A stretch of 9,642 nucleotides of DNA from Desulfuromonadales bacterium (GTDB taxonomy: Bacteria > Desulfobacterota > Desulfuromonadia > Desulfuromonadales > UBA2294). Below are positions 1 through 7,425 of the stretch, piece by piece; within the stretch, counting starts at the first letter, position 1; every line of letters begins with the position of its first letter. A program made the position numbers and the translations under genes. Under the pieces are notes generated by a model. That model made no database searches. It was not told the DNA's origin and was given only the letters and a program-made list of their open reading frames with translations. The stretch covers positions 1 to 9,642 of the forward strand of contig JAUVAJ010000032.1 of the NCBI GenBank assembly GCA_030591795.1, in the 5' to 3' direction.

Positions 1-176
1 AAAAAGAGTTTATTCTACCGACTTCCGCGCTGATCTGTCCCAACATGAAGCTGACCTCGATTGAGGATGTGCTTAAAAGCCTGCAGACCATGAGCCCGGA
101 GATCACTGTGGCTGAGGATGTACGCCGCAAGGCGCAAGTAACCCTCGACCGCATGCTGGCTGTGCCGCGCGACTGA
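1..176 (+). CDS. nadA: Quinolinate synthase NadA, 3' end only (partial)
   Basis: The reading frame is open from the window edge (first full codon at base 3) to TGA at 174-176 and gives the last 57 residues of a protein. NadA condenses iminoaspartate with dihydroxyacetone phosphate to quinolinate in de novo NAD synthesis, in the cytoplasm, using an oxygen-sensitive [4Fe-4S] cluster. The fragment carries the family's C-terminal signature: a [11 protein letters not shown] stretch, whose Cys is the last cluster ligand, then an EDVLKSLQ helix and a LDRMLAV-like tail, ending where NadA proteins normally end. An intrinsic terminator follows directly. The 5' part, and so the first two cluster cysteines, lies outside the window. 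The identification rests on this tail alone but the motif is distinctive. Confidence 0.9.
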   Translation, partial: KEFILPTSALICPNMKLTSIEDVLKSLQTMSPEITVAEDVRRKAQVTLDRMLAVPRD

Positions 177-197
177 CTGCAGACAAAACACAACCTT

Positions 198-228
198 ACA
201 GGCGTGCCGCGGCACGCGTGTTTTTTTT
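198..228 (+). terminator. Intrinsic terminator after nadA, abutting the mfd start
   Basis: Bases 202-217 are a perfect 16-bp self-complementary sequence (GCGTGCCGCGGCACGC). It can be extended by ACA/TGT (198-200 with 219-221) across one G-G mismatch. Eight T residues follow at 221-228. A GC-rich hairpin plus T-tract is the classic Rho-independent form. As the stem is a full palindrome, its central bases must open to form the loop. It would end the nadA transcript, but it sits only 10 bases before the mfd start codon, so it also lies in the mfd leader unless mfd transcription starts inside or after it. Confidence 0.85.
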
Positions 229-237
229 GGGAACTGA

Positions 238-3200
238 ATGCCTGAAACTGACACTCGCATCGACGCCAGGCACGCCACCTGCCGCTCAATCATCGAAGGG
301 GCTCTCGAGCACTCGCGGCTGGAGGTGCATGGTCTGACCGGCAGTGCTGAAGCGAGGCTGCTCGCCGACCTGATCAAGCAGAGCGACCGGCCTCTGGCGA
401 TTCTGGTTGCCGATCAAAAGCAGGCCCGGCAGCTGAGCACCGATCTCGCTTTCTATTCCAGCCGCCGCGATACGATAGCCCTGTTCCCGCACTGGGAAGT
501 CGGCGCCTACGACCCACTCTCACCACATCCGGAAGTTGAAGCGGAACGTCTCGCCACCCTGTCCGGCCTGCATGAAGGTCGATTCCGGGCCGTCATCATC
601 ACCGTTCGCGCACTAATGCAACGAGTCATGCCGCGGGCGGTCCTCAATGACCTCTGTCTGCGCCTGCAGCCGGAACAGAGCTATGCACGGCCACAACTGA
701 CCGAGAGTCTGCTCAGCCTCGGATACCAACCGGTGCCACTGGTCGAAGATCGCGGCACCTTCTCGTTTCGCGGCGATATTCTCGATATTTTCCCGACCGC
801 CAGCAGCGAACCGGTCCGCCTCGATTTCTTTGGTGACGAACTGGAGCAGATCCGCCCTTTCGACCCCGTCAGTCAACGCAGTGCCACCAAGAGTACTCGT
901 GAAATCCTGTTATTACCGGCCCGGGAGCTGGTTCTGGCCGGCGAGCACCGACAGACCTTTCTCGACCGCCTGCGTGAGCGTTGTGATGAATTGAACATGC
1001 CACGCACCCGACGCGAGGCGCTGCTCGATGAAATCCGCGAAGGGCTGCTGGCACCGGGCCGTGAATTCCTACTGCCGCTCAACTATGACCAACTCTCCAC
1101 CCTGTTCGACTACCTGCCCGGCTTTCGCTGGGTACTGAGTGCGCCGACCGCCATCGAACAGGCGGCCGACCAGTTCGCCGCCGAGATTCGCGCGGCAGAA
1201 AACCGGATGCGTGATACCGAAGCGGTGTTTGTGCCGGCGGCCGAACTGTTTCTGACGCCACAAGAGACATTAAGCCAGATTGACGCTGCACCGCGCGTCG
1301 ACCTGACCCGTCTGCAACTGTTCCATCTCGAAGCCGACTGGCCGCTCTACCGGATTACCACAGAAGGGAATACCGGCCTGCTCGACGACGCAACCAGCAC
1401 CGGTGCCGGACTCGACCTGCTCGCCGCAAAAATCACCGCCTGGCAGCAACAGGGCTGGCGTCTGCTGCTGGTCTGCCATCAGACCGGACAGGCTGAACGC
1501 TTGCAGGAGATGCTCGAACACCACGAACTCAGCGTCCCGGTCGACCCGGAACTGCGCCTGGCGCAGCTGGAAAAGGGTGCGGCCGCCATCTGTGTCGGCG
1601 ACCTCAGCAGCGGCTTCCGTCTGCCGGATGAACGCTTGGCGGTGATCACCGAAGAAGAGATTTTCGGTAGTCGTGCGCACCGCCGTAGCCGCCGCGAAAC
1701 CAAGACGGTGATGTTGCCGTCGCTGGCCCAGTTAAAAGAAGGCGACTTCATCGTCCATACCGATCACGGTGTCGGCCGCTACTGCGGATTGCAGCACCTG
1801 CAGACCGGCCGGGTTGCAGGCGACTTCATGTACCTCGAATACGCCGGCAAAGATCGTCTCTATCTGCCGATCGACCGGATCGAACGGGTGCAAAAATATG
1901 TCGGCGCCGAGGGACATGAACCGAAGCTCGACAAGATGGGCGGCAGCGCCTGGGAAAAAGCAAAGATCAAGGCCCGCTCAGCGGTCGAGGAGATGGCGCG
2001 CGACCTGCTGAAAATCCAGGCCAAACGCAAGATAAATAAAGGCTATGCCTACCCGCCGGCCGATAGCGAATTCCATGAGTTCGAGGCCGCCTTCCCGTAT
2101 GAAGAAACCGACGATCAGCTGACCGCTATCGAGGATGTCCTCGGCGATCTGCAATCAGACAAACCGATGGATCGCCTGGTCTGCGGCGATGTCGGCTACG
2201 GCAAGACCGAAGTCGCTATTCGAGCCGCCTACAAGGTCGCCCTGGCCGGCCGCCAAGTCGCCCTGCTGGTGCCGACCACGATTCTGGCGCGCCAACATCT
2301 GGAAACTCTGCGCCAACGCTTCCACGGCACCCCGGTCGAGATCGACATGCTGTCGCGCTTGCGTAGCACTGCCGAACAGAAAAAGGTTCGGGAACGACTT
2401 GCCGCCGGACAGATCGATATCATTATCGGCACCCACCGCCTGATTCAACGCGATATCCGGTTTAAAGATCTCGGCCTGGTAATCATCGATGAAGAACAAC
2501 GCTTCGGCGTCACTCATAAAGAAAAACTGAAACGGTTCCGCGCCGAAGTCGACGTGCTGACCATGACCGCCACGCCGATACCACGCACCCTGCAGCTTGG
2601 CCTGCTCGGTCTGCGCGACCTGTCGGTAATCGACACCCCGCCGGTCGATCGTCTGGCGATCCGGACTTACGTCACCCGTTTTGATGATGAGTTGATCCGG
2701 CAAGCGATTCTGCGCGAACTGCAACGTGGCGGCCAGGTGTTCTTTGTCCACAACCGGGTACAATCGATCGGGGCAATGGCCGAATTCCTCGCGCAGCTGG
2801 TGCCGGAAGCCAAGATCGCCGTCGGTCACGGCCAGATGAACGAACATGAGCTGGAACAGGTAATGCTCGACTTCATCGAAGGCAAGAGCAATGTTCTGGT
2901 CTGCACTACTATCATCGAAAACGGTATCGACATTCCACGGGCCAACACCATACTGGTCAACCGGGCCGACCGCTTCGGCCTGGCGCAACTTTACCAGCTA
3001 CGCGGCCGGGTCGGACGCTCTGACCGGCGCGCCTACGCCTACCTGTTGATTCCTGGTGAAGGGGTTCTTAACCACGACGCCCGCGAACGCTTACGGGTTC
3101 TGCAGGAGCAGACCGAACTCGGCGCCGGCTTCCGCATCGCCAGCCACGACCTGGAATTGCGCGGCGCCGGTGAGTTGCTCGGTGGTAGACAGGCCGGGCA

Positions 3201-3729
3201 GGTCACTGCCGTCGGCTTCGAGATGTACACCGAACTGCTCGAGGAGACGATCCAGGAGTTGCAAGGGCTGGCAAAGGAAGATCGGATCGATCCGGACCTG
3301 CGTCTCGGTGTTTCGGCCTTCCTGCCGGAAACCTACCTGCACGACCCGAATCAGCGTCTGGTCTTTTACCGCCGCCTCGCTTCGGCCGAATCCGACCGGG
3401 CGGTGTTTGAACTGGCGGATGAACTGCGTGACCGCTACGGTGCTCTGCCGGAAGCCGGACTGCTGTTGCTGGAGGTCATGAAACTGCGCGTGATGCTCAA
3501 ACAACTCCGGATCGAAGCGGCCGAATATGACGGTCGCCGCCTGGTCTTTGCCTTTCACGCCAGCACCCAGGTCAAGCCGGAGACTATCCTGGCCCGGTTG
3601 CAGCAACCGGACGTACCATGCAGTTTTTCCCCTGACTACCGACTGTCGATCGATGTCGGGAAACTCGAGGACAAAGCGTTGCTGTTACAGGCCAAAAAAG
3701 AATTGCAAGCGTTTCTGCGGATATGCTAG
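238..3729 (+). CDS. mfd: Transcription-repair coupling factor Mfd
   Basis: Mfd is a DNA translocase that removes RNA polymerase stalled at lesions and recruits UvrA/UvrB for nucleotide excision repair. The 1163 residues are close to the family's usual ~1150. Domains in order: a UvrB-like N-terminal module (about 30-300) with RGDILDIFP at 178-186 and FFGDELEQIRPFDP near 197-210; the RNA-polymerase-interacting CarD-like domain (about 498-556) with the HGVGRY motif at 510-515; then the RecG-like helicase motor. The motor has Walker A GDVGYGKT at 650-657, DEEQ box at 751-754, TATPIPRT at 777-784 and the motif VI stretch QLRGRVGR at 920-927. A C-terminal TRCF domain follows (about 1022-1115). All key ATPase residues are present. 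The ATG at 238 has a weak GGGA (229-232) five bases upstream, directly after the preceding terminator's T-tract. mfd is the first gene of a probable operon with the two parvulin genes downstream. Confidence 0.97.
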   Translation: MPETDTRIDARHATCRSIIEGALEHSRLEVHGLTGSAEARLLADLIKQSDRPLAILVADQKQARQLSTDLAFYSSRRDTIALFPHWEVGAYDPLSPHPEVEAERLATLSGLHEGRFRAVIITVRALMQRVMPRAVLNDLCLRLQPEQSYARPQLTESLLSLGYQPVPLVEDRGTFSFRGDILDIFPTASSEPVRLDFFGDELEQIRPFDPVSQRSATKSTREILLLPARELVLAGEHRQTFLDRLRERCDELNMPRTRREALLDEIREGLLAPGREFLLPLNYDQLSTLFDYLPGFRWVLSAPTAIEQAADQFAAEIRAAENRMRDTEAVFVPAAELFLTPQETLSQIDAAPRVDLTRLQLFHLEADWPLYRITTEGNTGLLDDATSTGAGLDLLAAKITAWQQQGWRLLLVCHQTGQAERLQEMLEHHELSVPVDPELRLAQLEKGAAAICVGDLSSGFRLPDERLAVITEEEIFGSRAHRRSRRETKTVMLPSLAQLKEGDFIVHTDHGVGRYCGLQHLQTGRVAGDFMYLEYAGKDRLYLPIDRIERVQKYVGAEGHEPKLDKMGGSAWEKAKIKARSAVEEMARDLLKIQAKRKINKGYAYPPADSEFHEFEAAFPYEETDDQLTAIEDVLGDLQSDKPMDRLVCGDVGYGKTEVAIRAAYKVALAGRQVALLVPTTILARQHLETLRQRFHGTPVEIDMLSRLRSTAEQKKVRERLAAGQIDIIIGTHRLIQRDIRFKDLGLVIIDEEQRFGVTHKEKLKRFRAEVDVLTMTATPIPRTLQLGLLGLRDLSVIDTPPVDRLAIRTYVTRFDDELIRQAILRELQRGGQVFFVHNRVQSIGAMAEFLAQLVPEAKIAVGHGQMNEHELEQVMLDFIEGKSNVLVCTTIIENGIDIPRANTILVNRADRFGLAQLYQLRGRVGRSDRRAYAYLLIPGEGVLNHDARERLRVLQEQTELGAGFRIASHDLELRGAGELLGGRQAGQVTAVGFEMYTELLEETIQELQGLAKEDRIDPDLRLGVSAFLPETYLHDPNQRLVFYRRLASAESDRAVFELADELRDRYGALPEAGLLLLEVMKLRVMLKQLRIEAAEYDGRRLVFAFHASTQVKPETILARLQQPDVPCSFSPDYRLSIDVGKLEDKALLLQAKKELQAFLRIC

Positions 3730-3779
3730 CTTGTCATCTGCAAACTGCCTGAATCTCAGCTATCAAAAGGGTTTTACTA

Positions 3780-4709
3780 ATGATTTACGCGCCGCTGCGC
3801 TATATCCTGTCGCTCTGCCTGCTGTTGACTCTGCTGACCGCTTGCAGCCGTCAGGAGGAAGTCACCTCACCGACCCTGTTGCGGGTCGATGGCCGTGAAC
3901 TGAGTCTAGAGCAGTTTCGACAGGAATTCTCCCGGTCACAACCGCCCGGCCAGAAGCTGTCGGAAGAAGAGCGTCAGGAGATGGAACGGGCTTTCCTGGC
4001 TCAAGTGATCGACCGCGAACTGGCGTTGTCTGAAGCCGACCGGCTCGGCATCAATATTTCACCGGCCGAACTGGAACTTGCGATTCATGAAACCAGTAGT
4101 GAGTATCCGGCAGGCACCTTCGAAAATGCCTTGCGCGAGCGTGGCACCAATCTCAAGGACTGGAGCGAAGAGCTACGGCGCAACCTGCTGATGGAAAAGA
4201 TTATCGCCGAGGCCGTCTACTCCCGGGTATCAGTCAGTGCTGATGAAATCAGCGCCTATTTTGAACAGAACAAAGCTGAATTTGACCGTCCGGATCAAGT
4301 CCGGGCCCGACAGATTGTGGTAGCCAACGAAGATGAGGGCCAAAAGGTTCTCGGCCTGCTGCGCCAGGGTGAGCCGTTTGCTGACGTCGCCAAACAATTC
4401 TCCATGTCACCCGATGCCGAACAGGGCGGTGATCTCGGATTCTTTGCCCGCGGTGAGATGCCGGCTGAGTTTGATGCTGTAGTCTTCAAGCTGACACCGG
4501 GGCTACTCAGCGATCTGGTTAAAAGTGAATACGGCTACCATGTGTTTCTGGTTGAGGAGCGGCGCAAAGCCCACCGCTTGAGTCTCGACGAAGCCCGCGA
4601 TGACATCCGACAGCATTTGACCAATGTCAAAGAGGCCAGCGCCTACCTGCAATGGCTACAGGATTTACGCATACGCGCCAGTATTGAGATGAACTGGGAG
4701 CTGCTTTAG
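3780..4709 (+). CDS. PpiC-type (parvulin) peptidyl-prolyl isomerase lipoprotein
   Basis: A predicted periplasmic foldase/chaperone of 309 residues. The N-terminus is a lipoprotein signal: short basic region, hydrophobic run from residue 8 and lipobox LTAC at 19-22, so Cys22 should be lipidated. Ser at the next position, not Asp, favours transfer to the outer membrane. Residues 30-165 form a SurA-like helical N-domain, 173-260 the parvulin domain, and 261-309 a helical tail. Visible parvulin landmarks are QGGDLGFF (215-222), GEMPAEF (225-231) and YGYHVF (251-256). The first family histidine is replaced by Gln178 (RARQIV), and the residue matching the Cys/Asp of the active site is Ser210, so isomerase activity may be weak and chaperone function may dominate. 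The ATG at 3780 has AAAAGGG at 3765-3771. The gene lies 50 bp after mfd and 33 bp before the SurA-like gene, which fits one transcript. Partner substrates cannot be read from sequence. Confidence 0.9.
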   Translation: MIYAPLRYILSLCLLLTLLTACSRQEEVTSPTLLRVDGRELSLEQFRQEFSRSQPPGQKLSEEERQEMERAFLAQVIDRELALSEADRLGINISPAELELAIHETSSEYPAGTFENALRERGTNLKDWSEELRRNLLMEKIIAEAVYSRVSVSADEISAYFEQNKAEFDRPDQVRARQIVVANEDEGQKVLGLLRQGEPFADVAKQFSMSPDAEQGGDLGFFARGEMPAEFDAVVFKLTPGLLSDLVKSEYGYHVFLVEERRKAHRLSLDEARDDIRQHLTNVKEASAYLQWLQDLRIRASIEMNWELL

Positions 4710-4729
4710 TCCTGAAGCAGAGCCCGATT

Positions 4730-4735
4730 GGAAAA
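4730..4735 (+). promoter_or_regulatory. Ribosome binding site that decides the SurA-like start
   Basis: GGAAAA lies seven bases upstream of ATG 4743. The alternative TTG at 4728 overlaps it and has only weak purine runs upstream, so the ATG is the better start. Confidence 0.6.
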
Positions 4736-4742
4736 TAAATTT

Positions 4743-5699
4743 ATGTTACGACGCACAGTGAAACAATTGCTTTTTGCCAGTATTATGCTCACCCTTCTGG
4801 CCGGTCCGGCGCTGGGTGAATTCGTCAGCAAAGTCGCGGCGGTGATCAACGATACCATCATCACCACCTATCAGCTTGACCAGGCTACTGCTGACATGGC
4901 AACCCAGAATCCGGACTACGCCCAGCTCGATGCGGCTGACAGGGAAGCCTTCAAACTCGAAGTTCTCAACAGCATGATCGAAGAGGAGCTGCTCCAGCAA
5001 CGGGCCGAGGAACTCGGACTCGGTGTCAGTGACGATGCACTCAATGCGGCGATTGACGATGTTCAGCAACAAAACAAGCTGACCCGCTTGCAGCTGATTG
5101 CTGCCCTCGAACAACAGGGGATGGCGTTCGACAAGTACCGCGACAACATGCGCAAGCAGATCCTGCGCTACAAGTTGATCGGCCAGGAAGTCCAGAGCAA
5201 GATCGACGTCACCGGCCAGGAGATCCGGCTCTATTACGAACAGCATATTGATGACTACCGGAATCCACCCTATGTCCACCTCAGCCATATCATGTTCAAC
5301 CTGATGGAGGATGCCTCGGCCGGGGAGATTGCTGCAACTCGGGCCAAAGCCGAAAAGTCCCGCAGTCGTCTGCTGATGGGCGACACTGTCGCCGACCTGT
5401 TGGTGACCTACAGCGAGGCGAGCGGTGGCGATATGGGTAAGCTCAAGGAAGCTGATCTAGCCACTGCGTTTGTCGGCGCCATCACCGGCTTGAAATCAGA
5501 TGAAGTCAGTGAGATTGTCGCAATCCCCGGCAGTCTGTTTATTTTTAAAATGCTGGAGCGCAACGATGGCAATCCCAAACCGCTGGAAAGCGTCCGGCCG
5601 GAAATCGAACAACTTCTGCTGGAGAAAAACCGCGAAGAGGCGTTCAGCAAATGGCAAAAGGATTTGCGCAAGGATGCCTACATCGATATCCGCATCTGA
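4743..5699 (+). CDS. SurA-like periplasmic chaperone / parvulin-type PPIase
   Basis: A secreted SurA-family protein of 318 residues, expected to escort unfolded outer-membrane proteins through the periplasm. I start it at ATG 4743, not the in-frame TTG at 4728: the ATG has GGAAAA (4730-4735) seven bases upstream and gives a clean signal peptide (basic MLRRTVK, hydrophobic core, probable cleavage after GPALG at residue 25). The mature protein begins with the SurA-typical KVAAVINDTIITTYQLDQ-like strand and helix (about 30-47), followed by a long helical N-domain. A single degenerate parvulin domain spans about 177-273, against two in E. coli SurA (428 residues). The first histidine is present (His182 in SHIM). 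The loop before the SGGDMG motif is shortened, and the usual C-terminal GYHI reads GSLF, with Leu265 where the second His would be. Catalysis is therefore doubtful and a chaperone role more likely. It is the last gene before the terminator at 5726. Confidence 0.85.
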   Translation: MLRRTVKQLLFASIMLTLLAGPALGEFVSKVAAVINDTIITTYQLDQATADMATQNPDYAQLDAADREAFKLEVLNSMIEEELLQQRAEELGLGVSDDALNAAIDDVQQQNKLTRLQLIAALEQQGMAFDKYRDNMRKQILRYKLIGQEVQSKIDVTGQEIRLYYEQHIDDYRNPPYVHLSHIMFNLMEDASAGEIAATRAKAEKSRSRLLMGDTVADLLVTYSEASGGDMGKLKEADLATAFVGAITGLKSDEVSEIVAIPGSLFIFKMLERNDGNPKPLESVRPEIEQLLLEKNREEAFSKWQKDLRKDAYIDIRI

Positions 5700-5725
5700 T
5701 CTATTCTCTTAAAACATCTGAAAAC

Positions 5726-5759
5726 AAACGGCCCCTGCGAATATCGCGGGGGCCGTTTT
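5726..5759. terminator. Bidirectional intrinsic terminator between convergent genes
   Basis: A 15-bp stem pairs 5726-5740 with 5744-5758 around the three-base loop ATA. There is one G-T wobble and otherwise full complementarity, with a GC-rich core (GGCCCC/GGGGCC). The A-rich left arm and T-rich right arm give a U-run in both directions: TTTT on the plus side, and TTTGTTTT on the minus side read leftward from the stem. It lies 27 bp after the SurA-like stop and 26 bp beyond the rmuC stop, so it can serve both transcripts. Confidence 0.9.
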
Positions 5760-5784
5760 ACATTATTGTTTACTGGTCCGAGAT

Positions 5785-7095
5785 TCAATCGTCAAGCTCA
5801 GTTTGACCGTTGTCAGTTTCGCTCTCTGTTATCCCGAGCAACAGCTCAGATTCGGCAACCGGCATCTTCTCTACATCACGCAGTTTTTTCTCCATCGCCC
5901 TGGTCCGCACCCCGGTGTTTTCTATAGTTCTGGATGCCGTCGCCAGTTGGTTTTTGACTTTTTCCAGAACATCACCAAACTTGCCAAATTCCGTCTTAAC
6001 CGCAGCCAGAACAGTCCAGACTTCACTCGATCGCTTCTCAATCGCCAAGGTTTTGAAGCCCATGCGCAAACTGCTCAAGGTAGCGGTCAGGGTGGTCGGC
6101 CCGGTTACTACCACCCGGTAGTTATGCTGCAACTTCTCCAGCAACCCGGGTTGGCGCAAGATTTCGGCATACAGCCCTTCAGTCGGCAAAAACAGTATGG
6201 CAAAATCGGTGGTATGTGGTGGATCAAGATATTTACTTGAAATCTCCTTGGCTGAAAGTTCAATCGCCCGCACCAGATCTTTTTGTGATTTTTCAACGGC
6301 AGCAGCATCAGCATTTTCAGTCGCATCGACCAACCGCTGGTAATCTTCCTGCGGGAATTTTGAATCAATCGGCAGCCAGACACATGACTGCGGGTCGTCG
6401 TCGGCCCCGGGCAACTTGATCGCATACTCAACATTAACCTGCGAACCCGGCACTGTTTTTACATTTTTCCCATATTGATCAGGTGTCAATATCTGCTCTA
6501 ACAGTGCCCCGAGTTGGACTTCACCCCACGTACCACGAGCTTTTACATTTGTCAGCACACGCTTCAGGTCACCGACACCGGTGGCCAGACTCTGCATTTC
6601 ACCCAGGCCACGCTGGACAGCCTCCAGACGCTCGCTGACCTGTTTAAACGATTCACCAAGCCGCTTTTCCAGCGTGCTTTGCAGCTTTTCATCAACCGTC
6701 TGCCGCATCTGATCGAGTTTCTTTTCGTTACTCTGCTGCATCAAATTCATCTGGGTTTCAAACGTATGCCGCAGCTTCTCGATTCTGTTCTCATTCGAAT
6801 CGGTCAACTCCTTGATCCGACGTTCAACCGATCCAAAATTTTCCTGCTGGGCTGTACCCATTGCAGTTATTGTTTTGACCAGACTATCACTCGACGCCTT
6901 CTGCGCGGCACTTACTTCCTCACGCAGCTCACGGGCAGTTTTTGTCGAATCGTCGCGCGATTCCCGAAATTCACTCCGGATAAGCTTTTCAATCTCATCC
7001 ACCTTGTTGCCAGAAGGTTTAAAGATAAGAATCAGCAACAAAAGCACCGCAACAGCGGGGAGTAGCACCGGGAACCAATTCAATACTATTTCCAT
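5785..7095 (-). CDS. rmuC: DNA recombination protein RmuC homologue
   Basis: RmuC-family protein, 436 residues from the chosen start. In E. coli, loss of rmuC raises inversion at short inverted repeats, so the family is thought to limit certain recombination; it is related to PD-(D/E)XK nucleases. Residues about 5-26 are one strong transmembrane helix (LNWFPVLLPAVAVLLLLILI), and about 30-170 are a charged coiled coil. The conserved RmuC domain spans about 180-400, with GTWGEVQLG at 188-196, a nuclease-like WLPIDSKFP at 240-248 (Asp244 and Lys246), FAILFLPTEG at 298-307 and VVVTGPTTL at 328-336. The topology suggests a short N-terminal anchor with the bulk in the cytoplasm. I prefer ATG 7095 to ATG 7104 because AAAAAGGA lies eight bases upstream of 7095 but touches 7104. 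The gene converges on the SurA-like gene and is transcribed alone, away from the AT-rich intergenic stretch. Confidence 0.93.
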   Translation of the reverse strand: MEIVLNWFPVLLPAVAVLLLLILIFKPSGNKVDEIEKLIRSEFRESRDDSTKTARELREEVSAAQKASSDSLVKTITAMGTAQQENFGSVERRIKELTDSNENRIEKLRHTFETQMNLMQQSNEKKLDQMRQTVDEKLQSTLEKRLGESFKQVSERLEAVQRGLGEMQSLATGVGDLKRVLTNVKARGTWGEVQLGALLEQILTPDQYGKNVKTVPGSQVNVEYAIKLPGADDDPQSCVWLPIDSKFPQEDYQRLVDATENADAAAVEKSQKDLVRAIELSAKEISSKYLDPPHTTDFAILFLPTEGLYAEILRQPGLLEKLQHNYRVVVTGPTTLTATLSSLRMGFKTLAIEKRSSEVWTVLAAVKTEFGKFGDVLEKVKNQLATASRTIENTGVRTRAMEKKLRDVEKMPVAESELLLGITESETDNGQTELDD

Positions 7096-7103
7096 AACAA
7101 ACA

Positions 7104-7111
7104 TCCTTTTT
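7104..7111 (-). promoter_or_regulatory. Ribosome binding site of rmuC
   Basis: On the minus strand AAAAAGGA is followed by eight bases and then ATG at 7095. The nearer upstream ATG (7104) overlaps this purine run and so cannot use it, which sets the start at 7095. Confidence 0.65.
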
Positions 7112-7190
7112 GGGTAACCCCTTGCAAAACAAAAAACTGCTCATCGACTGTAATACTACAATTTATCTTCATTGCAGCATAGAAAACGAT

Positions 7191-7209
7191 TGCGACACAA
7201 TATGTCACA
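7191..7209. promoter_or_regulatory. Imperfect dyad upstream of rmuC, possible operator
   Basis: TGCGAC and GTCACA are separated by seven bases and are inverted with one mismatch. This symmetric shape suits a dimeric regulator, about 100 bp before the rmuC start. The spacing does not fit the CRP consensus. It may be chance; no promoter boxes were fixed around it. Confidence 0.2.
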
Positions 7210-7228
7210 AAAACTCATTGGTACACTA

Positions 7229-7308
7229 CTTCTCAAATATGCAGAATTTTGAGAAGGACGGCAACCAACTTCTCGTTTTTTCAGGTTTTTGAGAACGTCG
7301 TTAAATAT
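7229..7308. repeat. Two tandem 40-bp imperfect repeats carrying TTCTCAAA/TTTGAGAA dyads
   Basis: Unit 1 is 7229-7268 and unit 2 is 7269-7308. Both begin CTTCTC and both carry TTTTGAGAA at the same offset (7247-7255 and 7287-7295), exactly 40 bp apart. About 26 of 40 positions match by eye. In unit 1, CTTCTCAAA (7229-7237) and TTTGAGAAG (7248-7256) form a perfect 9-bp inverted repeat around ten bases; in unit 2 only TTCTC/GAGAA remains, with a T-run in the left arm. The exact period supports a duplicated unit: a pair of binding sites on nearly the same helical face, or the hairpin part of a repeat element. No T-tract follows at terminator distance. Confidence 0.5.
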
Positions 7309-7405
7309 TTCGAACGGACCATGGCGCAAAGGAGGCAGAACTGGGCCCATATTCATTTACAGCTTTATTTGTTCTTAGTGGTGCCATGCCCATGAATTCA
7401 GGAAT

Positions 7406-7425
7406 AAAGACCTGACCCCAAATTC
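7406..7425 (-). repeat. GGGGTCAGGTCTTT motif, possible REP/transposase-element remnant
   Basis: The minus strand reads GAATTTGGGGTCAGGTCTTT. From memory, GGGGTCAGGTCTT-type sequences recur next to REP-associated/IS200-like (Y1) transposase genes in related bacteria. No transposase reading frame is present here, so this would be a solitary or decayed copy. The link is recalled, not tested; only the sequence itself is seen. Confidence 0.3.

Noticed and set aside
2155..2988. 277-codon open frame antisense to mfd
   Set aside because: It lies wholly inside the conserved helicase motor of mfd and shows no family features; long antisense frames are expected in GC-rich codons.
3056..3606. Open frames of 141 (plus) and 171 (minus) codons over the 3' part of mfd
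   Set aside because: They are shadows of the mfd TRCF domain, Arg/Cys-rich or without recognisable motifs.
4728..4742. TTG start for the SurA-like gene
   Set aside because: ATG 4743 has a better ribosome site and gives a compact signal peptide.
7096..7104. Upstream ATG of rmuC at 7104
   Set aside because: The AAAAAGGA site overlaps this codon, leaving no spacing, but it is ideally placed for ATG 7095.
7110..7292. 60-codon plus-strand frame starting with TTG
   Set aside because: It starts inside the rmuC ribosome site region on the opposite strand and has no supporting signal.
7322..7338. Sigma-54-like GG-N10-GC on the plus strand (TGGCGC...AGGCA)
   Set aside because: The -12 half is poor and no plus-strand gene lies downstream.
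7156..7356. 66-codon minus-strand frame in the intergenic stretch
   Set aside because: It runs through the tandem repeats, has no clear ribosome site and no recognisable motif.
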